Below are positions 10,316 to 21,512 of a stretch of DNA of 64,000 nt, one piece after another; within the stretch, counting starts at the first letter, position 1; every line of letters starts with the position of its first letter. Position numbers and translations under genes: made by a program. Source of the DNA: Bursaphelenchus xylophilus (Eukaryota; Nematoda; Chromadorea; Rhabditida; Aphelenchoididae); the NCBI GenBank assembly GCA_904066235.2, contig CAJFCV020000004.1, forward strand, positions 11,532,001-11,596,000, given 5' to 3'. Below the pieces are notes generated by a model. That model did not search any database. It was given only the letters and a program-made list of their open reading frames with translations, and was not told the origin of the DNA.

Positions 10316-13300
10316 TCAAACGCCCAGCCGATGCTCGGAACGGAGCGAGGGCCGGCGAGCGTCCAACATCGAGCAGCAGTCTTCCTGAGAAATGGAGGTG
10401 ATCGGTTGCGGCGTCACGGAGAGGCGTCGCGGGCTTTTCGGGACTTTGCTACTTTGGCCCTGAAATTGAAATCTTGGATTGGTTAGCATAAGCGGTTTAA
10501 ACTTTTAAAAAAATATACAGGGTGCGGCAAAAAATGAAAACTTTTTTCATTGGGTCCTGACGCGAAAATTTTTTAGTCTAGCAAAATGATTTTCATACTG
10601 ACAAATTCTACGTGATTTTCTTTCCTAGGCCTTATAATTCATGTCCATATCGGTTGACTAACACTCCTTTTTTGAATGTCAAACAGAGGGACCTCGATTT
10701 TGGACGTGCTTTTTTCTGTTCGAATTGTTAATTTCAATTTTAAAACGATAAAAAAAGGATTTTTTTTCATCATGTTAATGGGAAATTCAAGGAATCTAGC
10801 AATCCGCTGTTGCGAAAAAATCGCCTTAAAATTTTTTTAGCCACACTTTTTCTCAAGACATGGGATTTAAAAGCACAACCCGCATTCTATAGTTTAAACC
10901 ACAACAAACACCTTTAGTCGGCTTATAAATCATCCTTCACGAACTCTTTTGATAAGCGGTCTTTTTTTTAAAGATGTGCTATCAAGTCAGAAATGACTCC
11001 CACACCGGGTCAAAGCAAATTTGAGACGGCTCGGCCCGGGAAATTGAGCTTACTAGCAATAAGATATGAAATTATGATTGTAAAGCCAAAGAAATGATGG
11101 AGAAAGAAACAATGGGTTAAATTCGCCGCCGTTTTTTTGTTTTCAAATCTTCTAGGAGGTTTTCGCTAGCTAACACCAATTTTCGTTGTGTTAGAATACA
11201 CTAGGGGGTATTGCCGGGCTGAGTATCGGACCTTTCGGTCCGACTCCCAACCCATTTCTATTTTTATCAGATCATGTATCAGTCAGCCGGGAAAATAATG
11301 TGGATCTGTCGCAGAACACTTCGTCACAATCGCAGACCAAATCTCCAGCCGCGGCTAGCCGTCGCAAAGTGACAATGGGAATTTACAAAGCGCAAAGAAT
11401 CCACATTATTTTCCCGACATACTGATAATTGTTCCCAAAAATCCAGAATCAGTATAATACCGTCATTACAATGCTTTGCAATCAAGAATATTTCTACCGA
11501 GAGCAATATCAGATTAAACTTACATCCGTACTGTTCACACTATGCTTGTGCATTGTGCTTTTCCTGAGTAATCTTCCGCGCAACTTGCTCTCAATCCATC
11601 CGGCCTTCCCGAAATAGGCGAACGAATTCGTGGCGCTGTTCAGAACCACAGCAAAGTCGGAGTAGTTCACCAAGGTTGAGAGGACACGACCGAACGATTC
11701 GATCCCATAGACCAACTCGTACACGTCAAAGAAGCTTGGCAGTGAGCTGAAAATTTTGGGAATGAATTTGTGGAGCAATGACGATTAAAATCTGTGCCAT
11801 AAGGGATACTATTCCTACCGTAAAACAATGAATTTGACAGCAATGAAGATGGCGACAAACCGAGAAAGTTTTTCTTTCATTTCCTCCATCTGGACGAGTG
11901 AACGACGCCGTTGTTGGCTTTCGAAGAGTCTGAAAATCTATTGTAAGAACTGTACGATACAAAGAGATTGATTGAAAAGTATGTTTATCACATCTTGCGA
12001 TGTTATCAACAAATAAACCTCAACTTACAGCCTTCTCGCCTTCAGACTTGCTTGAACTTTGTATTCGGTCAACGCTGTTAGCAATGAAATCGTCGTTACA
12101 GGCCCAATCGCCTGCGTGACCATCATGATAACCGTGCGTATGCTATTGTACTAAATTTTGGGCTCAAATAAGGAGTTTCCTAACTTACAAGTTGATGGGT
12201 CCGTAAATCGGTTACTTTCAAATAAACCGCCATTTTTCTATGTATCATGTTGAGGCATGGCGCCGAGTAGAACTCGTAGAACACGGAACTGCTGATGATC
12301 ACGGAGCAGAGGACTATCAGGACTGAAAAAACGAGGAGCATTACAGTGCAGGTGCTTTTAAAAACGGTACACGTCAAATTGAGGAGACCGGAATAGATTT
12401 TTTACGCTTCGTCTTGATTTCACAGAGAAGACAGAGAAAAGACGCAATCTCTCGCCCTAAAAATTCCCCATTTCTCCCCCGACTAAAGGAATTTTCGCGT
12501 CTTTCTTTGAAGAATTAGCAATCAAATCATTTTAGCTCATCTAAGTTTGACGTGCGGTATTCCTTGTTTTTCTCTTTGCTTGTTCTATACGTGAAACTTT
12601 TACTTCAACGCCTTCAACAGTCTGTACCTGGAAAGAGAAAGGGCCGCAGAATCTTCTTGAATGACGGCATGGTCTTCCGCTTCAGCGCGTTCTGTCCGGG
12701 AATCTTGAAACTCAGCGTGCGCCGATAGCTGGAGGTCGTCCAGTCCGAGTCCATCTGACTGCTCAGACGTCGGAATGGCTGATGTTCGGGTTTACGCTTC
12801 CGATCACACAGCTTCGCATACTTGAGCGGCCACCAGACCACAAGAAACCGTTGAAAGGTGATGTAAACAACGAGCATTGTCTGCAAAAAAGTTTGAATGC
12901 AAATGTTGCAAAAAATAAGAAATATCGTAAATATGTCTGGCGTTCAGGTCCCGCTTACCGATGCTGTCGTTGCAATGGTGCAGAGACCATGAGTGAGGAG
13001 GACATAGTTTTGTTTGTCCCACATGGGGTTATAGTCGGCGATGAGGATGCCGGTCGCCTCGAAGGCATGGTTAACGGAGACGTTGATGATAAGGAACGAG
13101 TCGCAGAAACAGAGAACGTAGAGAGCTGAAAAAGAAATCTTTGCAAGGCTATTCAGTGAAGGGTCCGTTCACTTTCAATATTTCAACTTTTGGTCTAAAA
13201 ATCGAGGTATTCTCGGCAAACCGCGAGCTAGGACGAATGCTCGACTCAAAAAAATTTGTCTAAATTTGTGCCAAGTTTCGTCAAAATCTGAGGGTCCGTT

Positions 13301-13810
13301 CGCAGAGAAAAAAAAGTCCACTACAGTGGGGGACCCGATCCAGTGGCAAAAAACGTGTCATTTTGCACCGGGGAAGTATCAAAAATGTGGCAAAATGCTT
13401 CCCTCTCCAAGTGAAAAAACCCCGATTTCAAAAGCGCGCCCTTCAAAACGAAGTTTTTTTTCACGTGGTGAGGGAAGCATTTTGCCACATTTTTGACACT
13501 TGCTGGATGTAAAATGGTACGTTTTTTGCCACAGGATCAGGTCCGTCCCTATATGCTTGAAGAAACTTAAGAAATCACCCCACTGTATTCTCCCCCTCTC
13601 ACCTGCTGTCAGGTCCCTGTTCAGACCCGCTTGTGCCAAGAACTTCACGGCCAGCTTGGCTCCCACCAACGCTCCCACCGCCGCCATCAGCGTCAGCGGT
13701 CCATCGATGAACATTCTGGTCGTGTCCACCTCATCGTACCGATACATACAGACCTCGAAGACCGCCTTCATCGAGCTGGTGAGCAGCTCACCATGCGACG
13801 GGCTCTTCAT
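10316..13810 (-). CDS. Rhodopsin-class G-protein-coupled receptor, probable peptide receptor
   Basis: Eight exons (13810-13603, 13125-12959, 12880-12628, 12322-12189, 12150-12029, 11929-11819, 11746-11524, 10459-10316) join in phase to 453 residues. Seven hydrophobic spans can be followed: span 1 LTLMAAVGALVGAKLAVKFL; span 2 LYVLCFCDSFLIINV; span 3 from the Cys in HGLCTIATTAS through MLVVYITF; span 4 VLCSVIISSSVF; span 5 VIMMVTQAIGPVTTISLL; span 6 FVAIFIAVKFIVL; span 7 VVLNSATNSFAYF. The DRY position reads FQRFLVVWWPLKYAKLC, close to the nematode FMRFamide-receptor-like pattern R-(F/Y)-x-V-x-x-P-L. NSATNSFAYF replaces NPxxY. A basic third loop and a Ser/Pro-rich C-tail are usual for the class. 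It should act in the plasma membrane through G proteins; the ligand is unknown. An upstream non-coding or short exon before the Met chosen at 13810 is possible. Confidence 0.82.
10517..10765 (+). mobile_element. Mariner-related 5' fragment
   Basis: It begins TACAGGGTGCGGCAAAAAAT and continues with GGTCCTGACGCGAAAATTTT and CCTCGATTTTGGACGTGC. Each has a counterpart in order in the reversed right part of the mariner at 15234-16475. It is an old, 5'-only copy lying in the last intron of the GPCR gene. Confidence 0.65.
11278..11427. mobile_element. CTGTCGG-type MITE, type B, in GPCR intron 7
   Basis: The ends read CAGCCGGGAAAATAATGTGG and CCACATTATTTTCCCGACA. The interior contains AAATCTCCAGCCGCGGCTAG. 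Confidence 0.8.
12370..12554. mobile_element. Family E MITE (CACGTCAAACTGA ends) in a GPCR intron
   Basis: It begins CACGTCAAATTGAGGAGACC and ends AAGTTTGACGTG. The interior has TTCGTCTTGATTTCACAGAG and TCTCTCGCCCTAAAAATTCC. Sister copies are at 32611-33228, 36111-36311, 45959-46679 and 62357-62579. Confidence 0.8.
13186..13300 (-). repeat. Family C fragment in GPCR intron 1
   Basis: The words GGTCTAAAAATCGAGG, GCAAACCGCGAGCTAGGAC and CCAAGTTTCGTCAAAATCTG belong to the C family. Confidence 0.5.
13322..13545. repeat. Palindromic family D element in GPCR intron 1
   Basis: Both inverted halves are present: GGGGACCCGATCCAGTGGC at the left and GCCACAGGATCAGGTCC at the right, joined by a short GC-rich loop (AAAGCGCGCCCTTC). 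Confidence 0.8.
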
Positions 13811-13815
13811 GTCCT

Positions 13816-15079
13816 GAAGCGAAAATGATGTGAATAGAGAAAAGGCGAAGAAGGTGTGTTGAGGGGGGCCGGAGAGTAGTTGCATATCATTAGGGATGTT
13901 GACGGTTAAAGATGTGATAAAAAGACAAATTTGGAAATGATTTGGGAGAACAAATGCTAATTAGAGACGGAATGACAAAACAGGGAATGTGCACGGCGTA
14001 AGACTCTCAAATTTAGATGAGATTTGGCACGCATAAAGCTTGCAATCGGCCATTATATTCTATATGAAACAGATTTTTAATCGCTATTAACCATCGAAAT
14101 TTCAGACTACGCAGTTTTCAAAAGACCACTATTTAATTTTAACAGACCAAAACAACTACATTTAAACCTCGCCTCTATTGCTTGGAGCCCAAAATTGGAC
14201 TGAATTTTTTGCATGTCCTTAAAGCAAAATAATCTGAAAATGGCTGGGGATGTAATTGACAATTTATTTGATTATTTTGAACTATTGCCACTTCCGTTTT
14301 TCGGCGAGGGATTGCAAAAAATTCCCGGGATATTTTGCCTTCCACGCCGTAAAGAGATTCAAATTTATGTTGTTTTGGCCCACTAAGATTAAATAGCGGT
14401 CGTTTGAAAACTTTTTTGAGTCTGAGATTTCTATGGCCAGCGATTGGTTGGCTATAACGAACAATTGCGCAGCTGGTCGATTTTAGTCTCAAATGAATCC
14501 ACAGACTGCAAAACCCTTATATAACAAACATTTTTTTGGCCAAGTTGTACCTTATATAATTACATGCAAAATAAGAAAAATTTAGCTTAAAAAATCCAAA
14601 ATGTCTCACAAAACGTCTCTCAGAATCCCTGTTTTGGCCCAGACTTCATTTTCTGCGAGCAAAAAAACACTGTGAACTTGAGTTCTTTGGCCGAACGATA
14701 AGCCAATTTTCTGTTCGCCGCGTTTTTTTGGTCTCGTTGATGTAGTAAATACATTTTTTTTCGGTCTCGTTGATGTAATAGTAAAAAAAATTGCATTTTG
14801 AAAAGTTGAAAATTTACTTTTTTCGCGACATTCCAAGGAGGTTTTGAGGTTTTTGCATTCAAAATTACGCAATCTTATTATAAATTAGCCGTGTGAAAAG
14901 TTCAGAAAACAAAATGCAAAAGGAGTCAATTGTCATGGCGTATTCCCAAGCATCGCAATTAGCGCGTTTAAATTGGGCAAAAATACTATAAAATGGATGC
15001 AAAATGGGAAAAAAAGCCACTCTGGTTACGAAAACATGGATTAAAAAGAAAGAGGAACGATCCTAGAAATCGAACGGTC
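13816..15079. other. Gene-free stretch upstream of the GPCR
   Basis: This holds the putative GPCR promoter side and AT-rich DNA with no convincing exon. A duplicated motif, GGTCTCGTTGATGTA, occurs twice at about 14730-14775. Confidence 0.4.
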
Positions 15080-15231
15080 GGTCTGTCGGGAAAATAATGA
15101 GCACAATGTTGCTTCGCCAATCGCGGTACAGTTAAAAGAAATTTCGTTTTTTTCCGCGACACAATTCATTTTCTCGGCGGCGATGCGATTTTCGATGCGA
15201 CAGAGTGCTCATTATTTTCCCGACAGACTAA
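15080..15231. mobile_element. CTGTCGG-type MITE, type A, abutting the mariner
   Basis: The left end reads GGTCTGTCGGGAAAATAATG and the right end CTCATTATTTTCCCGACAGA. The right-flanking TA (15232-15233) is also the left target TA of the adjoining mariner. Confidence 0.8.
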
Positions 15232-15233
15232 TA

Positions 15234-16475
15234 CAGGGTGTACCAAAAAAATGGAAACTTGTTTTTATAGCTATATTTTTTCGGAGAATCAAAATTCAGC
15301 AAAAGTAACGGTTATGATTAGTAACATAGAGTATTGTTTATAACATGTTCAATCTGTTTCACAGTGGCTGCCTTTGGTGGCGATATAGAGCTCCAAACGT
15401 GACGTAAAATTTTGGGGTCCGGGCCGCAGCTTTTTATGGGGGAAATCGGTCCCGTTCTTGGCGGATCATTTACTTTGCGACTCCAAACTTTTGTGGAGCA
15501 TAGTACAGGTGCTGGCCTTCTATTTAAAAAATATATAGTCCATTGGATTCAGATCTGGCGAGCAGGCGGCCATTTCGCAGGCGGGACAAAATCGGGGAAA
15601 TCGGTCCCATTTCGGGTCCTGAGTCCATTTTGCCTTGTGAGCCGGCGCTGAGTCCTGTTGAAACCCCAAGTTTGCATTGCCAAGGTTCTGCTGAGCTCAC
15701 GGAAGCACGACAAAATAGAAATGAACGCGGCGCTAGTATTTTGTCCCATTTATTCACGAAAAACATGGAATTCTTGCCGCTGGCACAAATTCCGCCTTAA
15801 GCAATGACGACCCGGATTTTGGTGGTATTTGACGATGGCCAACAGGCTAGGAGCCTCACTGAAGCAGATTCTATCGTTCTGGTGGTTGTGTATCCGCTAA
15901 ATATTAAACCGCGAACTGAATGCGCTCACGTCTCGGAGCTGCGGCCCACCCGTTTCACTTTCCGATATTTTTGCGCTGTATGCACTTTCTCTCGACTTTA
16001 AAGATCTGAATTTTTTAGAGCTTGTATGACATGAGGTTGAGCTCGCCTTTGACTATTCGGCCGAGCGATCGGTCGCTGATGTCAGTCTCAAGGGCTAGTT
16101 TTTCTTGAAAATCGCGGATTTTGCTGTGGGGGATCTTTCGGTTGAAAGAAGCGCAGGCGGTGCGTTTTCTTTCACTTCCTGGGCGCTTACTATCCGTATC
16201 AAGCTCCTTGGGCCTCGTGATTACTTTCGACACAACGTTCTTTCTATACCGAGCAAATTAACTTTTCGAACAGCTCCAAAAATAAGTCCAAAATCGAGGT
16301 TCCTTTGTTTGAAGTTCAAAAAAGACAGGTCGATTAATCGATATGGGCGTAAAAATCAAAAAACTAGGACAGAAAAACACAGAGAATTTTGTAGTAATAA
16401 ACTTCTTTGGCTACACCTAACCATTTTCGCGTCAGGACAAATGAAAAAAAGTTTCCATTTTTTTGGTACACCCTG
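15234..16475 (-). mobile_element. Mariner-family transposon, inactive
   Basis: The element is 1242 bases, flanked by TA on both sides (15232-15233 and 16476-16477). Its near-perfect inverted ends of about 27 bases read CAGGGTGTACCAAAAAAATG. The transposase gene is on the minus strand and broken. This is a Tc1/mariner superfamily element by end structure, length and TA target. Confidence 0.85.
15520..16233 (-). pseudogene. Mariner transposase remnant
   Basis: Reading the minus strand, 16233-16015 carries the N-terminal DNA-binding end: ISDRSLGRIVKGELNLMSYK, matching the mariner helix-turn-helix pattern R-S-x-x-R-I-x-K-x-x-L-x-L-x-x-Y-K. Further down, pieces of the catalytic part appear in shifting frames: PAHKAKWTQDP, then a stretch reading SPDLNPMDYIF, the usual second-half motif. 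Frameshifts separate these pieces, so the gene cannot encode an intact transposase. It might still mark the source of ends used by related non-autonomous copies; that is inference. Confidence 0.75.
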
Positions 16476-17699
16476 TAAATATAATGGAAAATTCTCACAA
16501 GTCAGACGAACTTTTGCAATTTTCCCAAAGAAAATTATGATAGTCAGATTGAAACTGGAGATTCAGGATGACGATTTTCACTTTTTTTGGCAAAACAAAA
16601 TCCTCACTTTCAAAAATTCTCACTTTAAAATTTTGTACGTCATTTGCGTTCTATCAACAAAAGATTAGAGTAAATTGTCTCAAAAATTAATTGGTGTTCG
16701 TTTAGAAATCGGACAATTTTCGTTTTTACGTCTTGTAGTCGGAGCTGAGATATTCAACGATTTTTGATGCCGAGAGAATATGTGAAATGCTGAGAGCGAT
16801 CAGAGAAAAAAAACGGGCTTAAAAGTTGATTTTTTTGAAAGGTTACCTTCTAACAGTAAGATAGAAACAGTAAAAAGGTGTGATATTTTATAAGATTTTT
16901 CGATCTAAAAATCTCGGTTTTTTCTGCAAAACGCAAGCTATGAGTCTTTCATATGTCATACAAAAAAAATATTCTAAATCTGTGCAAAATTTCATCGTAG
17001 CCTCAGCTCTCTTACAATTAGAGTACTTTCCCTGCAAATGGCTCATGAAACGTCACAGAGATAATTGCATGCAAAAAAACACGAAATCCGTATTACAACA
17101 CGTTTACAACAATCTGGGTTTGTAATCCCAATTCTTGGGGCTACAAATTGCCCATAAATATCCGAGAACCCCACCCTCGTAAACATACGATTTGACGGGT
17201 GTTTCCTGAGCTTTACGGAGGTCGGGAGAAAAATCATGACTTTTTGGTTTTAGACTTGTAATGGTTAGTCGATATGGAGATTGAGAGGAGGAGAACAAAT
17301 CCTAGGGCATAGAAATTTCAACCGGTATAAAGGAAAAGCTTTTTTGACCATGTCTCTGCCAATATCATACTGTTTTTTTTTGTTGAAATTTTCCCTTTCC
17401 TCGGCCGAAATGGGGCTTAAATTTTGCGACAAGTCAGTTATCAATGGTCGATAATATCTAAAACAATGTGCTACTGATTAAAGGGGTATTAAATGGTCAG
17501 AAAATATAAAAAAGTTGGGTGTTTGATCCTAGACTTGCCTATATTTCAAACTATTAAAAATAAGTTTAATTGAAGTAATAGCTTTTGTGCTTGTAATGCG
17601 ACAATTAATGCAAAAATGACAAAAAAAGGCAAATTAATATTCGAGATTTCAGCTAGCCGACCATAAAGAGAAGATGGCTTGAATACAATGACTGCTTAC
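16476..17699. other. AT-rich stretch with a family C remnant and no firm gene
   Basis: 16700-17010 carries C-family words (GGAGCTGAGATATTCAACGA, CATAGCTTGCGTTTTGC in reverse). A minus-strand reading near 17225-17110 (VKSYVYEGGVLGYLWAICSP) looks protein-like and could be a 3' exon of the secreted-protein exon at 17700-17954, but I cannot find a good acceptor. Confidence 0.35.
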
Positions 17700-17954
17700 C
17701 TCTTTAACCTCTTCCACAGACCTTGGAAGTCCGATTACCTCCACTGCCGTCTGTGCTACAACAACTTTGTTTTGTGACTCTTGTGCCGCCAGCACGGCCG
17801 GCCTCCCCATGGAATGTTGTGTGGAATGTTTTCGCTGTGGATGTCGTTGCTCTTCGACCAGCTCCGGCTCGCCGTGCCGCTGCAGGACGCCGGGCGGTGC
17901 CGCGAAAACGCATATTGAAACGGACGCCAAAATGGCTGTCCTAACCGGCAACAT
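17700..17954 (-). CDS. First coding exon of a small secreted protein (partial model)
   Basis: The exon starts at the ATG at 17954 and ends at GAG before the donor GTAAGCAG: 85 codons, phase 0. It begins MLPVRTAILASVSICVFAAP, a signal peptide, followed by a hydrophilic His/Glu/Arg/Gln-rich stretch (RHGEPELVEEQRHPQRKH) and ends with VIGLPRSVEEVKE. The segment has higher GC than its surroundings, as do the other exons in this window. No downstream exon can be placed with confidence. The family is not recognised; a secreted peptide precursor is one possibility. Confidence 0.45.
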
Positions 17955-18409
17955 TGACCTGAAATTTCAGCGTAAAATACGTCACGGGAACAGCAAAAAG
18001 TTGTAATCACGGTTGCAAGAAACACAGAAATTTGTGACATCCAAAAAACCCCAAAAAAGCATCCTCGGCCTTTGGTCGGCAACACGCCGGAACCCTCCAA
18101 TAAAACGCGCATAAATTTGTCGGCGACAAAATAAAAAAGAAAATAATGAAATTCCTTGAGCAAAAACAAACGTCAAGAGGACAAGCCATGCTTCCTCTCG
18201 GATTTTATGACTCGCTCGGGCTTTATGGACCTACAATTAGCCTCCGAGACTATCGCGAATTCCGCCGCCATCGGAAAACAATCATGTAAAATTTAAATTT
18301 GAGAAATAACGCAATTTTTTCGAATTTAGAGGGGAGCTACTTCAACTGTGACCCTCGGGTTTTGATCAAACTTAACACAAATTTAGAGTAATCATAAATT
18401 TAGAATGAA

Positions 18410-18780
18410 TTTTTCGATGACTTGTGTGAGGAAGCACTTTACAGAGACGACCGAGATGTTTAAGTCGAAATGTAAAAAAAATGGAAAAAATTGTGAATTT
18501 AGGGACAAAAAGTTGTATGTCTATTGTTACCACAGAGGGTGATATTTCCACTAAAAATAATTGTTTTCCGCGTAAAACTGACAAAGATATAGCCAAAAAA
18601 TGGTTTTCTCTCTCTGAACGTCCTCCGCGTTCCGCGTACTCTCTCGTCGAGCGTTGAATATCTGGAGTGCCCCCGCAAAGCGCGAGCTGAAACTCTCAGA
18701 AATTAATATGCAACTTATGCCTGACGTGTGTGCAAAAATTCAAAGAAAAGCTGACCGTTGCACTTGAACTACCTCCTTTT
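18410..18780 (+). repeat. Family C repeat, diverged
   Basis: Ordered C-family landmarks: TTTACAGAGACGACCGAGAT, GAGGGTGATATTTCCACTAA, GAACGTCCTCCGCGTTCC, AAGCGCGAGCTGAAACTCTC. Confidence 0.6.
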
Positions 18781-19828
18781 TTATTTGAGGCCAAACAAGC
18801 TTGCACTGTCATAATTTTGGAAATCAAAATTTTTTTCTACAGTCATTAAAGGAAGATTCGAAAGAAATCTTGCGTTTATATAGTGATGGAGCGTTGTTAA
18901 AGGATTTATAAAGCCTCTGCCGACCATCAGCTGTAGTCCCTTTTATAGTGTTTTCATGGAACCGCTCAAAAAACGGACAGCTGCGCGAACTTTTTGGGTG
19001 ACAAATCCGACAATATTATTCCAGAGATGATCTTCTTGCCCAGTGAACAAACAAAAAACAATAAACAAGCCTAAAAACGGTAAGTGGACTTCGCCCCAAT
19101 TTTACCCAAGGAACGAAATTAACGAAAGGCGTTCAAAATGTACGCTTTATGTATGGTAGCAGAGGATGTTCAAGTCATCAAAATTGCAGGAAAATAGTTA
19201 TTATATTAAGAAGCGCCGCGCTGAGATTTTAATGAAAATTGACATGAATTTATTTTTGCCAAGAGAAATATGAAATTCCATTAAAATACGATACAAAAAA
19301 TCAACTGTTTTCTACACACTGTCCATGTTTTATATACTCCCTCGTATATTTTTGCTTATAAGCAAAAAATTTTGGATATCTCCCTTGCAAAATGCGAACT
19401 AAAATTTTTGAGGATTGATACGCGATTTGGGTTCGAAACGCGCGCAAAATTAAAGAAAAGTAATCAATTTGCACACTTCCTATTTCGATTAAATTCATAT
19501 GCTCGTCACTCTTTGCTCTACCAAGCAATAAAACACTTCCTGATCAAATATTTAAAAACTGTAGGTTCCAAAAAAACTATCTATAAGCTCCTAAAAGAAC
19601 AACTGCTGAAAAACAACTTATGAATTGAGAGTCTGGATTAGGTAGTTCCAAACATCTGAAGTGTAAACATCACAAGTGCGTTTTATACGGTTTAATACTC
19701 TCTTTAGGGGCTCTTGGAAACGTCGCGCACGTCAGGGTTAAATGCGTAAAAGATCAATGGTTTGAAGTGATTAAACTTATGAAAACTTTTGTGACCATAT
19801 AGTACATGTATTAAAAGAGTAAACAAAC
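18781..19828. other. AT-rich intergenic DNA with a C-family fragment
   Basis: Apart from a C-like fragment at 19310-19480 (ACGCGATTTGGG, GCGAACTAAAATTTTTGAGG) I see no gene or structured element. Confidence 0.4.
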
Positions 19829-19974
19829 TTTTTGTCGGGAAAATAATGGGGATTTCTCGCTGCAAAATGGCTCGCTTTTGCCCCCAAATCTCCAGCCGCG
19901 GCTAGCCGTCGCAAAGCGATGATGAGAAATTTCAAGGCGCAAAAAATCCACATTATTTTCCCGACACACTGATG
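19829..19974. mobile_element. CTGTCGG-type MITE, type B
   Basis: The ends read TTGTCGGGAAAATAATGGGG and CATTATTTTCCCGACACAC. The interior has CTCCAGCCGCGGCTAGCC. Confidence 0.75.
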
Positions 19975-20879
19975 AAATAATTTCTGAAGAAAAAAACGAT
20001 TTTTTACATTGAAAAAGTTGCAAAAAGTAAAGAAACCCCAAGCAAAACTTTGAAAAATAAAGCGAACTCTACGACACTGTCTCCTCAGTGTGAACCCTTC
20101 AACAACAAGCCTCTACATGCCGTTTCGGAAACCTCCCTGAGAATTGCCGCATGTGAAATTCCAAGGAGTTTACGCAGGCAAGTGCTCTGCGAACAATAAG
20201 TACCTACTCCTGCCCACCGACAAAAGTATTATTTTTGTTTCCGAGCCTATTAGAGTAGACGTGTTTGTTGTAGTATGCTTGAACGGAAGGAAAAAGGTGA
20301 GAAATCAAAGTTTGAAAAGATGGGACCATTCGAAAAATAATGGCATAAGGAGTTGCAAATACTCCGTCGTGTCACGAGTTCGCGTGCGAATTTGCATATT
20401 CCCACGGAATGACCGGCAAATTGGTATAAAAGGAAGAGAAATCGCCATCTGAAGTCTCCACCGCGCCTCCGCGGTGCGCGTAAAATCGAAAACAAAAAAA
20501 TGCATACCGTAAAATCGACGGAGGTGTTACGTAAACTTTATTTCAACCGTTGCAACGGCGTTTCCGCCACGTAATACGCTGTGATTTTTAAAAAAGGCCC
20601 TAATTTTCTCCGCCGAGAAATGGGCCCTCCGCCGACGAAAAAAATTTTTTTTGAGATTCTAAAAACGCACGCTGTCAATTTTTAGAAGCAAAAAGAAATT
20701 CGTTGATAGCTGCAAAGAAAAAAAGATATAAGCAAATTATTTGTTCCAAATTTCTTGAAACACCCTGTATTAGCGTTAATTTGTGTTTTGTCTTTTTCGG
20801 TTGTGTCCAATAAAGTCTACTATATTTACTATTTGTCTATTGATTTGTCTATGGTCACATCGTCTGGAGTCAATATAGT
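19975..20879. other. Intergenic stretch ending in a mariner-like solo end
   Basis: No gene is supported. CAAATTTCTTGAAACACCCTGTA near 20747-20769 resembles the terminal word of mariner-type elements (ACACCCTGTA). Confidence 0.35.
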
Positions 20880-20990
20880 GAGTTCACAGTTTTATTGCCA
20901 GAGTTTTCTAGTTTGCGTAGTGAATACTAGTAGTAGCAGGCAAGTTAAGGGCCATCTTACACCACGACTCATAGCTAAGTCGTGACAGTC
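20880..20990 (+). repeat. Family H dispersed repeat (second copy at 42565-42700)
   Basis: It shares GTTCACAGTTTTATTGCCAG, GGCAAGTTAAGGGCCATC and GCTAAGTCGTGACAG with the copy at 42565-42700. Both copies end with the same reading frame (ending PRL-AKS and a stop). Confidence 0.6.
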
Positions 20991-21067
20991 GACTGTTTTC
21001 AATTTTTGTCTACATATTGTAAATATGTCGCATATCAATCCGCGTAAGCCTTGGATAAAGGTTTTTA

Positions 21068-21212
21068 TCAGTCTGTCGGGAAAATAATGTGGACTTGTCG
21101 AACCTTGGAACCTCCCATATGTATTTGTGACGGCTAGCCGCGAGCTGGAGATCTGATGTGCGACTGCGAAGAGGCGAGTTGCGTCAAATCCACATTATTT
21201 TCCCGACAGACA
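21068..21212. mobile_element. CTGTCGG-type MITE, type B
   Basis: It begins TCAGTCTGTCGGGAAAATAA and ends with the inverse; the interior carries CGGCTAGCCGCGAGCTGGAG. Confidence 0.8.
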
Positions 21213-21352
21213 GAAAAGCCTAGCGGAGATATTCAGCAATCTTTTGAGGAGCTATGCTAAAAAAAATTTTTTTTGCGGCAGCTAGTGTGAAAAGGTACCA
21301 AAATGCACGATGCATTAGAGAAAAAAGGCCAAATAAATACATTTTCGAAAAA

Positions 21353-21512
21353 AAATCGGGAAAGTAATGTCCTTTTGTCGCTGAAAAATTCTTCGCCTCA
21401 TCACAGCTGCCCACCAAACGTTCAAGCCCGGCTAACTCTGGCAAAGCGATGGTAGGCGATTTCAAAGCGTGATGAAAAATAAAGTCCACATTATTTTCCC
21501 GACAGACCGATA
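21353..21512. mobile_element. CTGTCGG-type MITE, type B, left end eroded
   Basis: The left end is degraded (AAAAATCGGGAAAGTAATGT); the right end reads CACATTATTTTCCCGACAGA. Confidence 0.65.

Noticed and set aside
13379..13600. Extension of the first GPCR exon into an ORF with GKMLPSP motifs
   Set aside because: The extension is translated D-element sequence after a clear GTGAGA donor.
15234..16475. Active autonomous transposon
   Set aside because: The ends are intact, but the transposase frame is interrupted by shifts between its N-terminal and catalytic parts.
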